A DNA stretch of 64,000 bases from Gari tellinella (lineage: Eukaryota > Mollusca > Bivalvia > Cardiida > Psammobiidae), in the NCBI GenBank assembly GCA_922989275.2, contig OV277871.1, forward strand, positions 60,781,848-60,845,847. Reading direction: 5' to 3'. Below are positions 24,536 through 35,194 of the stretch, piece by piece; position 1 is the first letter of the stretch, and each line of letters begins with the position of its first letter. The notes beneath the pieces are model-generated. The model was given only the letters and a program-made list of their open reading frames with translations. It ran no database searches and had not been told where the DNA came from. The translations under genes and the position numbers were made by a program.

Positions 24536-24661
24536 GAGTAACTGTAAGACATGGAAGAGTTAATTAAGGGTACGACAGAGAGGGAGAGAAAAAACAAAGC
24601 ACGAACATCCGACATAACTCTCCCGGTTTAGTACGGCTTTAGAGATACATCATCATGTAGT

Positions 24662-25780
24662 GCTAAGCCCTGTCTGTCGTCGCACAACCAGCGAGGAAAG
24701 CATAGTTATCAATTGTAGATTGATCGATAACCAAACGTGAAGTGCGCAGCGATATAGTTGGATCATAATCTTTTTTAAGGAAAAATCTAATACGTTTGAC
24801 AAATAGGTTTTGAAAATGCATATGTCCAAGAATCTTACGACGTCTGTAAATCACATCACCATAAAACTCCGGATGTGAAATACCTTTCCGCAGAAAAGAC
24901 TTTAAGTTACATTTATACTTGTTAATGAGAGGAAGATTTCTATAAAAGAATTTAGAAAATGTTTTACGAAGTTTATAAAATCTGTACCCCTGTTTAAGAA
25001 GCTTTTCAGTAATAGTTTTATTACGAATGTGGAAGTCCTCAACAGAGGTACAGGCCCTAGCAAAGCGAATAAGCTGTGAAATATAAACCCCGTAAGATGT
25101 GGAACAGGGAACATCGCCATCTAGATGAGGATAATTTACAATACTAAAATCAAAATCATCTCGTTTATCGTAAATCTTAGAAGAAACAATTCAGTTATTT
25201 ATTAAAAGATCCAAATCTAAAAATGGTGCCGACAAATTTGACTCGTTTGTTTTATTAAGGCGTAGTTTTTTTTGGTAAATAAAAGGAAACAACGTATCAA
25301 AAAATGGGTTGTCTATATTAAAAATATCATCTAGATAGCGCGATGTATTGTTAAAAGCTTCGATCATATCTGCCTGTGTATCAGGTTTTAGACTTAGCAT
25401 AAAGTCCCTCTCATAACAGTACAAAAATAGGTCTGCGACAAGGGGCGCACAGTTTGTACCCATAGGGATACCAATCACTTGGCAGTATATGGTACCCCCA
25501 AAACGTACATAAATATTATCCAGAAGAAATGTTAGTGATTTACAGACATCGGTGCAAGTCCACATAGTGTAATGCTTAACCGTGTCATTTGTAAAAAATG
25601 CACGATCAGTGTTACACGCCAGAAATAGTTTCCTTTCTCTGGCAAAAGTCTTTTCAATAAGTTGTATAAGTTTAGCTAAATTCCGTTCTTCTTCTGAACA
25701 AGGACAATGCCTGTCTCAAGGACTGGCTGAATACATCATTGCCCAACATCCTTTGTTGTTTTAAATTTGATTTTCCACAT
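24662..25780 (-). pseudogene. Penelope-like reverse transcriptase relic
   Basis: On the minus strand the best-preserved frame (25565 to 25191) begins MWTCTDVCKSLTFLLDN and contains YCQVIGIPMGTNCAPLVADL and the catalytic SRYLDDIF block, ending in LSAPFLDLDLLIN. After a stop, the C-terminal half continues in shifted frames: YGVYISQLIRFARAC, LLKQGYRFYKLRKTF, then PEFYGDVIYRRRK and an end near 24662. Upstream codons (LIEKTFARERKLFL) reach about 25780 with stops. GIPMGTNCAPL and YLDD are characteristic of Penelope-like RTs. No GIY-YIG endonuclease domain is visible, so the copy is truncated or of a GIY-YIG-less type. Confidence 0.75.
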
Positions 25781-26380
25781 TTTTCTCTTTTCTTTGTTTT
25801 AAAGACAGAATGGAAACAGTTTATTGGCGCAAATGTCCTTTCTAATTTTTGCTTTATCCTATGTAAGTAAAACTAATTTAAAGCATTCATATCATTCAAT
25901 GGTGTTGGTCGAACCTCAGTGTTTGACACATTGAACCCTTTAACTCTGGAGGTACAATTAAGGTCCAAATGTAGTAAATAGTATGTTTGACTATTTATTA
26001 GCTATTAGTTATTCATAGTATATTGCTGGAGATAGACAGCGGGAACCTTGATAAGGGGGCAGTTGGCCCTATCGTCACCCTGCTCACTCAAATCGTCTCT
26101 TTGAGACGGTCCGTGAGTAGTATCATCATGGGGTTCGGTGCTGTAATGAGTAAGAAAATGTGGGAATTGCGTTGTTATCTCCCTCTTTTCTGGAGTCCTG
26201 TGGCTTGTTCAACTCGCCTTCCGCTTACCGAGCGGACGGTCGCTTGCCCCTCTTGAACGACATTGCTCGGCGAGCGCTAGGCAAGCGGAAGATATCACTC
26301 GAAAAGGCTGCTTCAGTGTGCTCGCCGTGGCAACAAAGATGGCGGACAGAGCACAACATTGATCTTTGAAAGTTGCAAAA
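25781..26380. other. No gene; inverted motif
   Basis: AT-rich sequence, then a GC-richer patch (26210-26300) where CTTCCGCTTACCGAGCG is echoed by the inverted CGCTAGGCAAGCGGAAG. A related motif (CGGTCGCT ... TTGAACGA ... GCGAGC) occurs at 22160-22190. Not recognised as coding. Confidence 0.4.
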
Positions 26381-26434
26381 ATGTTGAAAACGACTTTGTC
26401 AGACCAAACTACAGCACAATACATTGCCGTGAAG
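26381..26434 (+). other. Candidate first coding exon of unknown gene or upstream FMR1 leader exon
   Basis: ATG at 26381 opens 18 codons (MLKTTLSDQTTAQYIAVK) that end exactly at an AAG|GTAAAG donor-like site (GT at 26435). An overlapping ATGGCGG at 26339 is closed by a stop after seven codons. It lies about 0.9 kb upstream of the FMR1 start on the same strand, and an acceptor-like CTGCTTTTCAG lies at 27233-27243 before the FMR1 ATG. It could be an alternative leader exon or chance. The short peptide matches no family I know. Confidence 0.2.
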
Positions 26435-26732
26435 GTAAAGTGAACTATTGTTACATATTTTCCCTTACAATGGACCCAGACTAGATTCTAATATAAATGT
26501 GATCTGCACTGTACAAAGGAAATTTTATCTATCACCGACTTTTTGGTTCGGCGCACGCACATTTTAGTCACGATAGGATTAGGAAGAAGAAGAAGAAGGT
26601 TCCGTACCGTGACATCTCCATCAAGATTGATGATTATGAGAAGGGGCACTTTTTGAGGGGCACCATTGTGGCTGTACCCGGCCGGTCAAGGAGGGAGGCC
26701 ATTACTACCAATTTTCAAGTCTTTGGTTTGAA

Positions 26733-26801
26733 CCATCCGGGTATTGAAACGGCAACCTCCCGCACTGCAAGTAAACGCTCTACCGCTTAGCTATACAGCG
26801 C
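26733..26801 (-). ncRNA. tRNA-like relic (SINE head or tRNA pseudogene)
   Basis: Minus strand: an A-box-like TAGCTAAGCGGTAGAGCG, an anticodon-loop-like CTTGCAG (reads TGC, Ala) and a degenerate B box (GTTTCAATACC). The acceptor stem does not close. Probably a SINE head or a dead tRNA copy. Confidence 0.4.
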
Positions 26802-27304
26802 TAACATTCATTTAGATTTTTAAACGAAATCTCGTTTTCAGGCTCTACACAGTATCATCATTCAATATATAAATAAATCCTAATACCAAAGACATTCATA
26901 AATAAATAAATCAACTGTTTTTAGAATTTTCCCTATTATTTATTCAATCTACTGGGTTTCTTTTTCTCCATCCCATACTTTGTAACCATCATCGGTACTC
27001 TCAGTACTTTGATTAAATTTGTCTTCGTTTTGGTAATTTACTACTATTCCCACTGTACATAAGTATTATTGGTTTCCAGGTTTCATTGAATAAAGTGTCA
27101 AAGCGTCTTCAGCACTTGAGATCATGGTGTGTATGTGTGTGCTGTAAAAAATATGTGACTTATAAATGTTGTCTGCACTAAACAAGTTATATACCGAAAT
27201 GGTCACCCATTTCACCATATTCTCGTCATTGACTGCTTTTCAGTAAAATCGAAACTGAACCGGGAACCACTTTTCGGTTTTCCCAGAACGCACTTTGTCT
27301 CAAA

Positions 27305-27355
27305 ATGGACGATTTAGCGGTTGAGGTTCGAGGCACGAACGGCGCTTATTACAAG
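27305..27355 (+). CDS. FMR1: FMR1/FXR family protein, coding exon 1
   Basis: Encodes residues 1-17, MDDLAVEVRGTNGAYYK, ending AAG|GTAATT. Human FMRP and FXR proteins begin with nearly the same peptide (M-[EA]-E-L-x-V-E-V-R-G-S-N-G-A-[FY]-Y-K) and, from memory, the human first coding segment is also 51 nt, ending after the same Lys. It is the first beta strand of Tudor (Agenet) domain 1. The family are RNA-binding translational regulators acting in cytoplasmic granules, neurons and germline. The ATG context is TCAAAATGG. The short 5' leader holds an inverted CCGAAAAG/TTTTCGG motif. Invertebrates usually have one FMR1/FXR gene, so the symbol denotes the family ortholog. Confidence 0.93.
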
Positions 27356-27757
27356 GTAATTTAACAATCTATTGTTATTCTGAAGCTATTTTGGACTTTC
27401 AAAATCTGTCTTTAAATGGTACTGACTTCTACAGGGGTTTGAAATCGCAGTCAGAACTGTTAATTTACTTAACAACTATCGGCAATAAAACCGTACTAAA
27501 GTGCAACACTTTTGGGCATGGTGTACTTTCATTATCACTTCAGTCGTTGGCAGTTACCATACAACAGGCCAATGCGTTATTGTCCGAATTGACAAAGTGA
27601 CAAAGTTTTTCCTTCAGATCTTTACATAGTAAAACATGGAGTGATCTCCAAATGTCTTTTATAGAACGAAAACATTAATCGACCTCGGTTCAGTTTCCCA
27701 GCAAACAAAGGCGGTTTATGGTGAACTCGCCTACAAATAGATATATAGTAACCCAAT
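27356..27757. other. FMR1 intron 1, first part
   Basis: Starts with the GTAATT donor. AT-rich, no repeats recognised, apart from short frames without family similarity. Confidence 0.6.
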
Positions 27758-27872
27758 AGAAAGCAATTATATAGTGATTGTATTTTGCACCTATTGTTAG
27801 GTACCGTTAACATAACAAAACATGTTTTCAGGTAATGTTGAATAAGATTGTAATGAGTGTAGCCCCTGATCA
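27758..27872. repeat. Direct repeat flanking a LINE fragment, copy 1
   Basis: About 115 bp beginning AAAGCAATTATATAGTGATT and ending TAGCCCCTGATCAT. It is repeated with about 85% identity at 28930-29045. The two copies bracket the minus-strand LINE relic, so either the LINE-containing block is itself bounded by a repeat or the flank was duplicated. Confidence 0.6.
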
Positions 27873-27983
27873 TCTGATTCATCATATGCATGTTTGAATT
27901 CTGTGTTTAATATAAGAAAACATATATCTAAAAGTTTTCTATGTACAGTTGAATAAAAACTGGTTAAAAACGGACACTGACAT

Positions 27984-28906
27984 CTACAGGGTGTGGATGC
28001 CAGCAACAGCGGTCTTGGAACCATCAAGTGTTGACTGGCTCACAGCATGTTGTGGCAGCTGGTTCCACAGGACAATGGTCGCAGGGAAGAAGCTGGATTG
28101 ATGATTGACGGACATGAGCCCCCCGGCCGATTTTGCGCGGGCGGACACAAGCCCCCCCGCCTGTTTTGCGCGGGCGGACATAAGCCCCCCTGGTCGGACA
28201 GATAATTAACTTATGTTTTGTTAATATTTGTAGCAAAAAATTAAGTTTTTCTTCGGCAATAAATATTGCCTTGCTTGTTAGTAATAATTCGCCAATTATT
28301 AATTGTTTCAGTTTAATCATGATACATCTTAGGGAAAAGATAATGATGATAGATCTAATAATTTATATTGTCAACTTGATTGCACAATAGTGACAAAATA
28401 AGATAACCGTTGCCTATTAGCGCATCAAACTGTCAGTAACACTTTGATGATACATGGAATTAATTGTTTAATTGACTCTTTTTACTGAAGAAGTACCGCC
28501 AGTGAAACGTGTAAGTTTGATAGATTGATTGAATCTATTGTCCTTATAATCGTAAGCTAAAGGTGTTGTTTGTGTCTCATGTCCGCTTACCGGATTGATA
28601 GGCAGACTTAGAGCATGATATCTGGGTAAACTGTTGATTGTGTGGTCTGGAAGATCTTGAGAAGCGGAATGGAGGAGTGGGTATGATATCAACTAGGCCG
28701 TTTTGGATTTTATAGAGCATGGTTAATCTTGCTATATCACGTCTGTGTTGTAATGTATCCCATTGAAGGTTTTGGAGTATATTGGTCACGGAGCTTGTTC
28801 GTTGGTAGTTACGTTTCACAAACCTGGCCGCTCGGCGTTGTACCATCTCAAGTTGATGTATGTTTGATACAGTGTGTGGTGACCAGACGGATAATGCATA
28901 TTCCAC
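27984..28906 (-). pseudogene. LINE reverse transcriptase C-terminal fragment, interrupted
   Basis: Minus strand. From 28906 comes the RT thumb and C-terminal region: YALSVWSPHTVSNIHQLEMV, then QRRAARFVKRNY and LQNLQWDTLQHRRDIARLTM (CR1/Jockey-type order). Homology stops near 28480 and resumes at about 28110 with SFFPATIVLWNQLPQHAV ending in a stop at 27984, the usual LINE C-terminus. Between them is about 370 bp of unrelated AT-rich sequence plus a small GC-rich minisatellite. The copy is 5'-truncated, disrupted and dead. It lies in FMR1 intron 1, antisense to the gene. Confidence 0.75.
28109..28200. repeat. Minisatellite, three 33-bp units
   Basis: GGACATGAGCCCCCCGGCC, GGACACAAGCCCCCCCGCC and GGACATAAGCCCCCCTGG head three consecutive units that share TTTTGCGCGGGC. 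On the minus strand they read in frame into the LINE C-terminus as SARAKxAGGLxxx repeats. GC-rich against an AT-rich background. Confidence 0.8.
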
Positions 28907-28929
28907 TCAGTGGATATTCCACCATATAC

Positions 28930-29045
28930 AAAGCAATTATATAGTGATTGTATTTCACACCTATTGTAAGGTATCTTTAACATAACAAAACTTGTTTTCA
29001 GGTAGTGTTTACTAAGATCGGATGATAGGTGTAGCCCCTGATCAT
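28930..29045. repeat. Direct repeat flanking a LINE fragment, copy 2
   Basis: Second copy of 27758-27872, diverged by about 15%. Confidence 0.6.
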
Positions 29046-32000
29046 TAGGGCTGTGCATTGGCAAGTTTTTCCTCCATGATACGTATCCCGATATTTCATT
29101 TTCACAACCATACATATCACGATATATATTGCCTGTGAGAATAAAAGGCAATATGTATTGCAATATTTAAGACGTGATACAATACGTATTACGATACTGG
29201 GGTTTAAATATAAACACAACAGTTGTTAGTTGGCAACCACCCTAATTGTTTTAATCACATATGTGTAGTTTAACAATTATATGTAATGTAAACGTATGTT
29301 GTTTGAAGGGTTTTTTTTTACTTCAAAAAGTACATATAGATCTAGATATATGTTTTCATTTTGCCTTTGTTTACAAATTTGCCTCGAGTGTGATCTGGAA
29401 TACACAGCCAACGAGAACTGATACAAGAGCCCGGATCACACACTGTGGTGATGTTCCTTTTATTATATACCTTATTTCAATTTATTTATTTTCTATAAAA
29501 TTTCATTTAAAGTAGCTTAAAATCGGGACTATATCTGCGAAACGCTATATATTCAACCGAATAACCATATGCATATGTTAAACCGCTAGTGCGTATTAAT
29601 ACATAATTACTTTTTTTGGTAGAAGTCCGCCATTTTTTTATCGGCTCGATTGAGCAGTGTTTTTTCTCAAATAACCTTCATTTAAGCGTATTAGAGTATG
29701 ACTTGAACTGTTTTAAGCTTAATTCTATTTGGAAGTTCCCGTAATTACTTTTCATTCCTTCCATTTTCTCTTTTGTTTGACAGCAGACGGAGAAAACGTA
29801 GGCAAGTTCAAGGTCTTCTTGTTATTAAAAATAGCATCAAAATCGGGAATTCCGAAACGCCACGCGCACCTGTTCTTAATATACATCGATTGTGTATAAA
29901 TTGAGTAGCATAAAAGTAGTCCCGGCAATACCGTGTAGCATATATATGCCATCTGATACGGACCATCTGATACGGAAAAAGATTGTGGGGCTTGTATTTG
30001 CCTGTTTTGTAGATAGGTGTATAATAAATTCATGTACCAGTCAAACAGTTTTGACTCTAATGAGACAGTTTGTAATTAAGTGCCCATATGATAACTCGAC
30101 CATAACTGTTTGCACCTAATACTTAATAATCAATTGAATAATTTGAATATTAGCAATAGAACTTTTGATAGAGTTGTTGTACATAGCATATGCTACTCCT
30201 TTCAAAGTTGCAACACATAATTAAGTTAGAAATAATGTCGCCAGAATTTACACACTTGTGGTTGGAACAGTTCTAAATTGTTTTTATCAACAAGTTAACA
30301 ATTAAGGGCTATTCAAGTCAAACATATCAACCCATGAAAGGCAATTTCAAATCTGACCTTCTACTTTTACAAAAAAAGAGTTTATTATGTGAATTTTAAT
30401 GGTACAATGAACTACATTCACAACCAAACCAATCCCATTAACTCAGGGGTGCGGACATCCCATGTCCGACTCGTCGTTCCGTACATTTGGAGACCTGGAC
30501 GAATTGAATATTGCATTTCAATTGTCCGCAGACAAACACAGATTCAGAATATTATTATATTGGAAGCCTAAATCTGCCTTTAGATCTGACTATTCACAAA
30601 AAACAGCTATAAATTCAAAGAAATTGAGATATTCCGCGACTTCTGATGTTTATTTACTATTTATAGACAAATGATACAGTAGCACCCCCTTCAAACTTTT
30701 ATTTTCTCTGACTTATTTATCAGAAATCCCTTATCAGAACGATAGAATTGTCAACATTTTTTACGGCAGATTGAGAATTTTGCGAACAGGAATAGGATGC
30801 AGATTGGTGTTATGCCACGGTGGATTCGGGACTTTCTATTGCTAATTTATGGTCAGGAACAATCTCACCAGCTACGTTGTTGTTAGTATCATCATTCCAT
30901 TTCGGATTTTTAGCCGTTGTTACGAATATTGCTCGCCTGTTTTCGTATTTCAGACATCGCTGAGATTGATTACAGACGACTAGTTTAATTGCCGATAATA
31001 TCAGAGATTCCGAATTCCGGAAAAGACAATAATTAGCATTCGCCCCAGAGAGTATGATTCGTCCTCGTACCGAGAATTTTCGAATTTGCCGGATTTTTCG
31101 GGCGCGTCCCTCATTGCGTCTTTTGTTAGCTCACCTGAGCCAAAGGCACAGAAGTCCCATATACAGAGTATAGAGAATTGTATACGTTATCAAAGGAAGT
31201 ACTTTGTTTATGTAGTATATGATACCAACTGAAGTCGTCATTGAATTTATATAGGGGGGGGGGGGGGGCTTCTGTGCGAAACGGTTAGTCGTGATACTTC
31301 GATGGCCCCCATTGAAAATTGTCTCTGATTCAAGGCGAACATGTCAATCACTTTTTTGATAACCAATTAGATCTACTCAGCGCGTGTGGTCAAACTTTTA
31401 CCCAACATTGTTATCACGCAGCCTGCCATATAGTGCTACACAATCAAACTTATCAACGATTGCGTAACGTGTTTACATGCATCAGTAGCGTTTGGTGATA
31501 AGTGTGTGTAGGGATTAGCCAGAGAACTCTGAAACCAATTCTATTAAGATTTTTAGAGTCGGCGAACGAGGTAAATGATATAAAAGTTCATATTGAAAGA
31601 TATGAACCTGGTTACATGTAAATGAAATATCAGGAGATTTCATCTCCCGACCGGAAGATCGTGAGTAGAGGTCTAATTTCGGGAGCTCCCCACCAGATTG
31701 GGAGATATCACATGTATGAGCACCATTCAACATACTGTATTTATATTCATCATTGGAATTGGATATAGCGGCAAGTTTTTTGCAACATTAGAGGTGGTCC
31801 TAAAGAAATGATTAGTAGAGTAAAGCAGGAGAGAATGTCCACTGTTGTTGCTGGGCTCTTGTATCAATTGACATGTAGTTACAGTGGAACTTCAATATCT
31901 CAAACTCATTTAAGTCAAATATACCTGTATTTCAAAGCTAAAACATGGCTAAGTTTTAACCAAGTATGAAATAACTCCATTCATGTGTTGAAATATCGGT

Positions 32001-32106
32001 TAGTTTGAGTTTTAAAGTGAGTTTGAGATATATCAAAGTTCAGCTGTACAAGAAAAATGCAGAGTAATACCTGATATGTACTTACAAGAATATTGTAATT
32101 TTTCAG
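29046..32106. other. FMR1 intron 1, remainder
   Basis: Non-coding. Holds a CACGATATATATTGCC region with repeated CGATA/TATCG words (29060-29200), a G16 run at about 31254-31269, and several short unsupported frames. One is a 70-codon plus-strand frame at 30462 of unknown origin. The intron ends in TTTTTCAG at 32106. Confidence 0.5.
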
Positions 32107-32159
32107 GCCTTTGTGAAGAATATTCATGAGGAAGAAGTTACTGTGGCATTTGAAAATGA
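32107..32159 (+). CDS. FMR1: FMR1/FXR family protein, coding exon 2
   Basis: A 53-nt exon between TTTTTCAG and GTAAGTTC. It encodes AFVKNIHEEEVTVAFEN plus two bases of the next codon, continuing the first Tudor domain (FMRP has AFVKDVHEDSITVAFEN at this place). The donor was placed so that its final GA joins the T of exon 3 to give Asp, preserving the frame. As recalled, exon 2 of vertebrate FMR1 is also 53 nt, with the split codon at the same place. Residues here build the Tudor barrel that binds methyl-lysine-type ligands. Confidence 0.95.
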
Positions 32160-33565
32160 GTAAGTTCATTTCGTTTTATAGACCAAGTTGGTGTCCACTT
32201 CAGGGCCTGATATATACTGAAAAACATCTGCCTAAGAGCTTGAATAGAATTATCCCCATACTTGTTGTACAGTGGAGAAGAAGTTATTATTTCCCATTTG
32301 AAAGTGAACAAAACACGTTGCAATAAAAAACAGAAAATGACAATATTTTGACAATTCTGAATTTTCATTTTAATGTGAATGACAAACAGTTCGGAACATT
32401 AGAGGACATATTAAACCTGGTGTCTAATCGGACTCCAAACTGTTTGCAAAGGATATGATAGATTTAGCATAAACATGTTAATTGCTACAGTGCTCTGTAA
32501 CAACACCCAATGGGAGACAAGAATTGTGTGCCTTGTTCGGAGGGAGTAGTTATAGGGAGGGAAATCGACCAACATTAGCAAACAACTTGAATCCAGATCA
32601 GAATGTGGCGTCTGATCTGTATTCGAGCTGTTTGTCACTCGTCAAGTTTTTTTCTGTCAAAATGGCCATAATGTAACTTTGAGAAAAACAGGAGAGGAAT
32701 ATTTTAGGTAGACGACATTGCAGTGAAAGCGCTAGACTAGATTGTTCTGTTTAGGGAACTGCGGCAATGGTCGTAGTAAGGAAAGAGTCATTGTTGGGAG
32801 GGTCACTGTAGGAAGGAGACACTGTATATTTAGTCAGTGATTAATTAAGAAATCCAGGATAACGAGTCCTCTGGACGCACATTCTGTAAATCATTGAGTC
32901 TCCAAGACAAAACACCGTGTCCTTCAGGATTAACTCTTTGAACCCTAGTCACATATATAAGGGTCCTTTGAAAACAGTGTAGCTGTGAGGAGTACATTTG
33001 TCCTATGCAAACAGTGTAAACCATGATCAGAGGGCTCTTTGAGGAACCCTCTGATCAGGGTCTACACTGTTTGTCATTTTGACATGTATTGTAAAAATCA
33101 ACTTAAAAAAGTCAAAAATGGACTAGACTAAATTATAGTAAATTGAAAACTAGAATTGTCCATTTGAGGTTTCAGGCAGGAAAAGGTTAATGTAAGTAAA
33201 GTCATAGAAAGGTATGAGTTCATGATAACGTTTTTGTTTATGAATCCTTGACAAATGATGAGTAAAGGACTTGAGACTCCCAGTTTTGAATAAACACTTG
33301 GATTCTCCAGTCTTCACTGTAAATGCTATGTGGTACAAGGGGCATTTGAAAACTCTCGTTCTTTGTCAAAACTATGTTTTCAGTCCTTGAATAGAGGCAT
33401 CATTTGTTGCTCATCAAAATAGGCAGGGCTCCAGATAAGGGTTGTTTTTAAAAGAAATAAATATTTCTGCATTAAACACTATTGTGTCAATACTTATAAG
33501 AATGGTCTATTTGAGGATTTGGTGCTGAATTGAGTGAGAAAATGTTGGATTTGTTCAGTTCACTC
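32160..33565. other. FMR1 intron 2, first part
   Basis: Starts GTAAGT. It contains relics of hairpin repeats (32403-32460 and 32575-32632, with GGACTCCAAACTGTTTGC and AATCCAGATCAGAATG words). A good hairpin lies at 33009-33073 (AACAGTGTA ... TGATCAGAGGGCTC paired with GAACCCTCTGATCAGGG ... TACACTGTT), related to the one at 23551. No coding sequence. Confidence 0.5.
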
Positions 33566-34435
33566 TTTTTTAGCTCACCTGAGCCAAAGGCTCAAGGTGA
33601 GCTATTGGGATGGCCCTGTGTCCGGCGTCTGTCGTCGTGCGTTGTGCTTCGTCCGTCGTCGTTAACAATTGCTTCAAATGACATCTCCTCCTCTACCGTT
33701 TGACAGAATTCAACCAAACTTTAAAGAAATGTTCCTTGGGTCAAGCTCTTTCAAATTTGTTCAAAGAATTAAAAACAATGCAGAACTCTGGTTGCCATGG
33801 CAACCAACCAAAGTGAAAAAATAAGGAAATCTTAAAAAATCTCAAAAACTGCAAGGGCCAGAGCTTAGATATTTGGCACACAGCATCATCTACAGGTCCT
33901 CTATCAAGTTTGTTCAAATTATGCCCCTGGGGTCAAAATTGGCCTGCCCCGGGGGTCACAGTTTTACATAATCCAAGCTCTCTCAAACTTGCTCAGATTG
34001 TATATGACCATAAGAGTTCGAAAAAGGGTGATTATGGTTGAAATTGGACAAATAGATCAAGAGTTATCTACCTTTGAATTGCTGAAAATGCCATATTTTA
34101 CAGCATTTACACTCTTAAAACTACAGTTTTCAATGGATTTTGATTATACTTGTACACAAAGTATATAGCTATACCTTCTCGAAGGAGTGCAACTATTGTT
34201 GAAATCTAATCATTGTGGCAATAGTTACCTGCCCTTGATATACTTTGAAATGCTAGAAAAAGGCTTCATTTCAGTATTGTTTAGGCTCTAGTTATCTGCC
34301 TTTGATGTACTCTACTATACTAGAGTAGGTTGACAAATTTGAATTGATTTAGAATAAAATGGGTGAAATTCAAAGGTAAAGCTATCAGGCTTCATTACAA
34401 ATGGTGAGCGATATCAGGGCCTTCAGGCCCTCTTG
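33566..34435 (+). mobile_element. H1: hairpin-ended tandem-repeat element (pearl/Helitron-like)
   Basis: Starts TTTTTAGCTCACCTGAGC with a perfect 5' stem (CTCACCTGAGCC/GGCTCAAGGTGAG) and ends GGTGAGCGA ... AGGGCCTTCAGGCCCTCTTG with a 3' hairpin. The inside is mosaic: a family A block (TGGTTGCCATGGCAACC, about 33790) then family C words (ACTTGCTCAGATTGTATATG, about 33990). No protein. Non-autonomous. Confidence 0.75.
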
Positions 34436-35194
34436 TCTTAATTGTGCATGGGTGAAAGTTTTCCGTATTGTGACGGAATTCCGTATTTCCGAAATTGCCG
34501 AGGATGTCTTTGTCGAGTAAGATTGAAAAAACAAAATCGAAGGCGATTTCGAGAGCTGTCAAATTAGTTGAAATTACGGTGTCAATGTTCGCCAATGTTA
34601 TCGTTCGGCCCTATCGTTCGTCGTACTATAACGGTGACGGCAAAATCCGAGTGAACCAAAACAAATTGGACTGGTTGCCGAATCAGGTTCCAACACGCAC
34701 GCGGGCAGCGTTGAAAACACGGAAACCAGTCTCTGACCAAAAACATTTCCGTAGTTGATTTCAATAATATGACAGGCTTGCTTAAAATAACGAGGTAAGC
34801 AAATTTAGGAGGGGGTTGTTTGTGATTTTGATCTTGTTGCCGATAATTTTCCGTAGCGGTACGAAAAACTTCTTTTGGAAAATCTAAAATCTCTTTCTTC
34901 GGAGTCTTACTAGGCGCTCATTGTTTTATGAATCATCCGATTACCAGACGCTAAACTATATCACGCGGAACGCTTCGTGTTTTATCGTTGGTGCATCAAA
35001 ATGCAATTAGCTCAATTTGTCACCAGTTTTCGCGAATTAAAAATACCGGCGTATCTGTCAAATGCAGCTGAATGGTTAACTTTAATGAAACGCGAACTAA
35101 ACAAAATTAGGAGATTGAATAGGAAATTCGACTGAAAATCCGATTTTCTTATAAAACAAGTAGCTTACTCAGTTACTGAAGTATTAATGTCACC
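34436..35194 (+). other. Intronic sequence with an 87-codon frame of unknown origin
   Basis: A plus-strand frame at 34495-34758 begins MPRMSLSSKIEKTKSKAISR and is basic (Lys/Arg-rich). No family is recognised and splice context is not convincing. CCGTATTGTGACGGAATTCC precedes it. Otherwise no features. It could be a transposon relic. Confidence 0.25.

Noticed and set aside
30462..30674. 70-codon frame in FMR1 intron 1
   Set aside because: No recognisable domain and no splice-site support.
34495..34758. 87-codon basic frame as a gene
   Set aside because: No family, no splice or promoter support, and adjacent to a mobile element end; kept only as a note.
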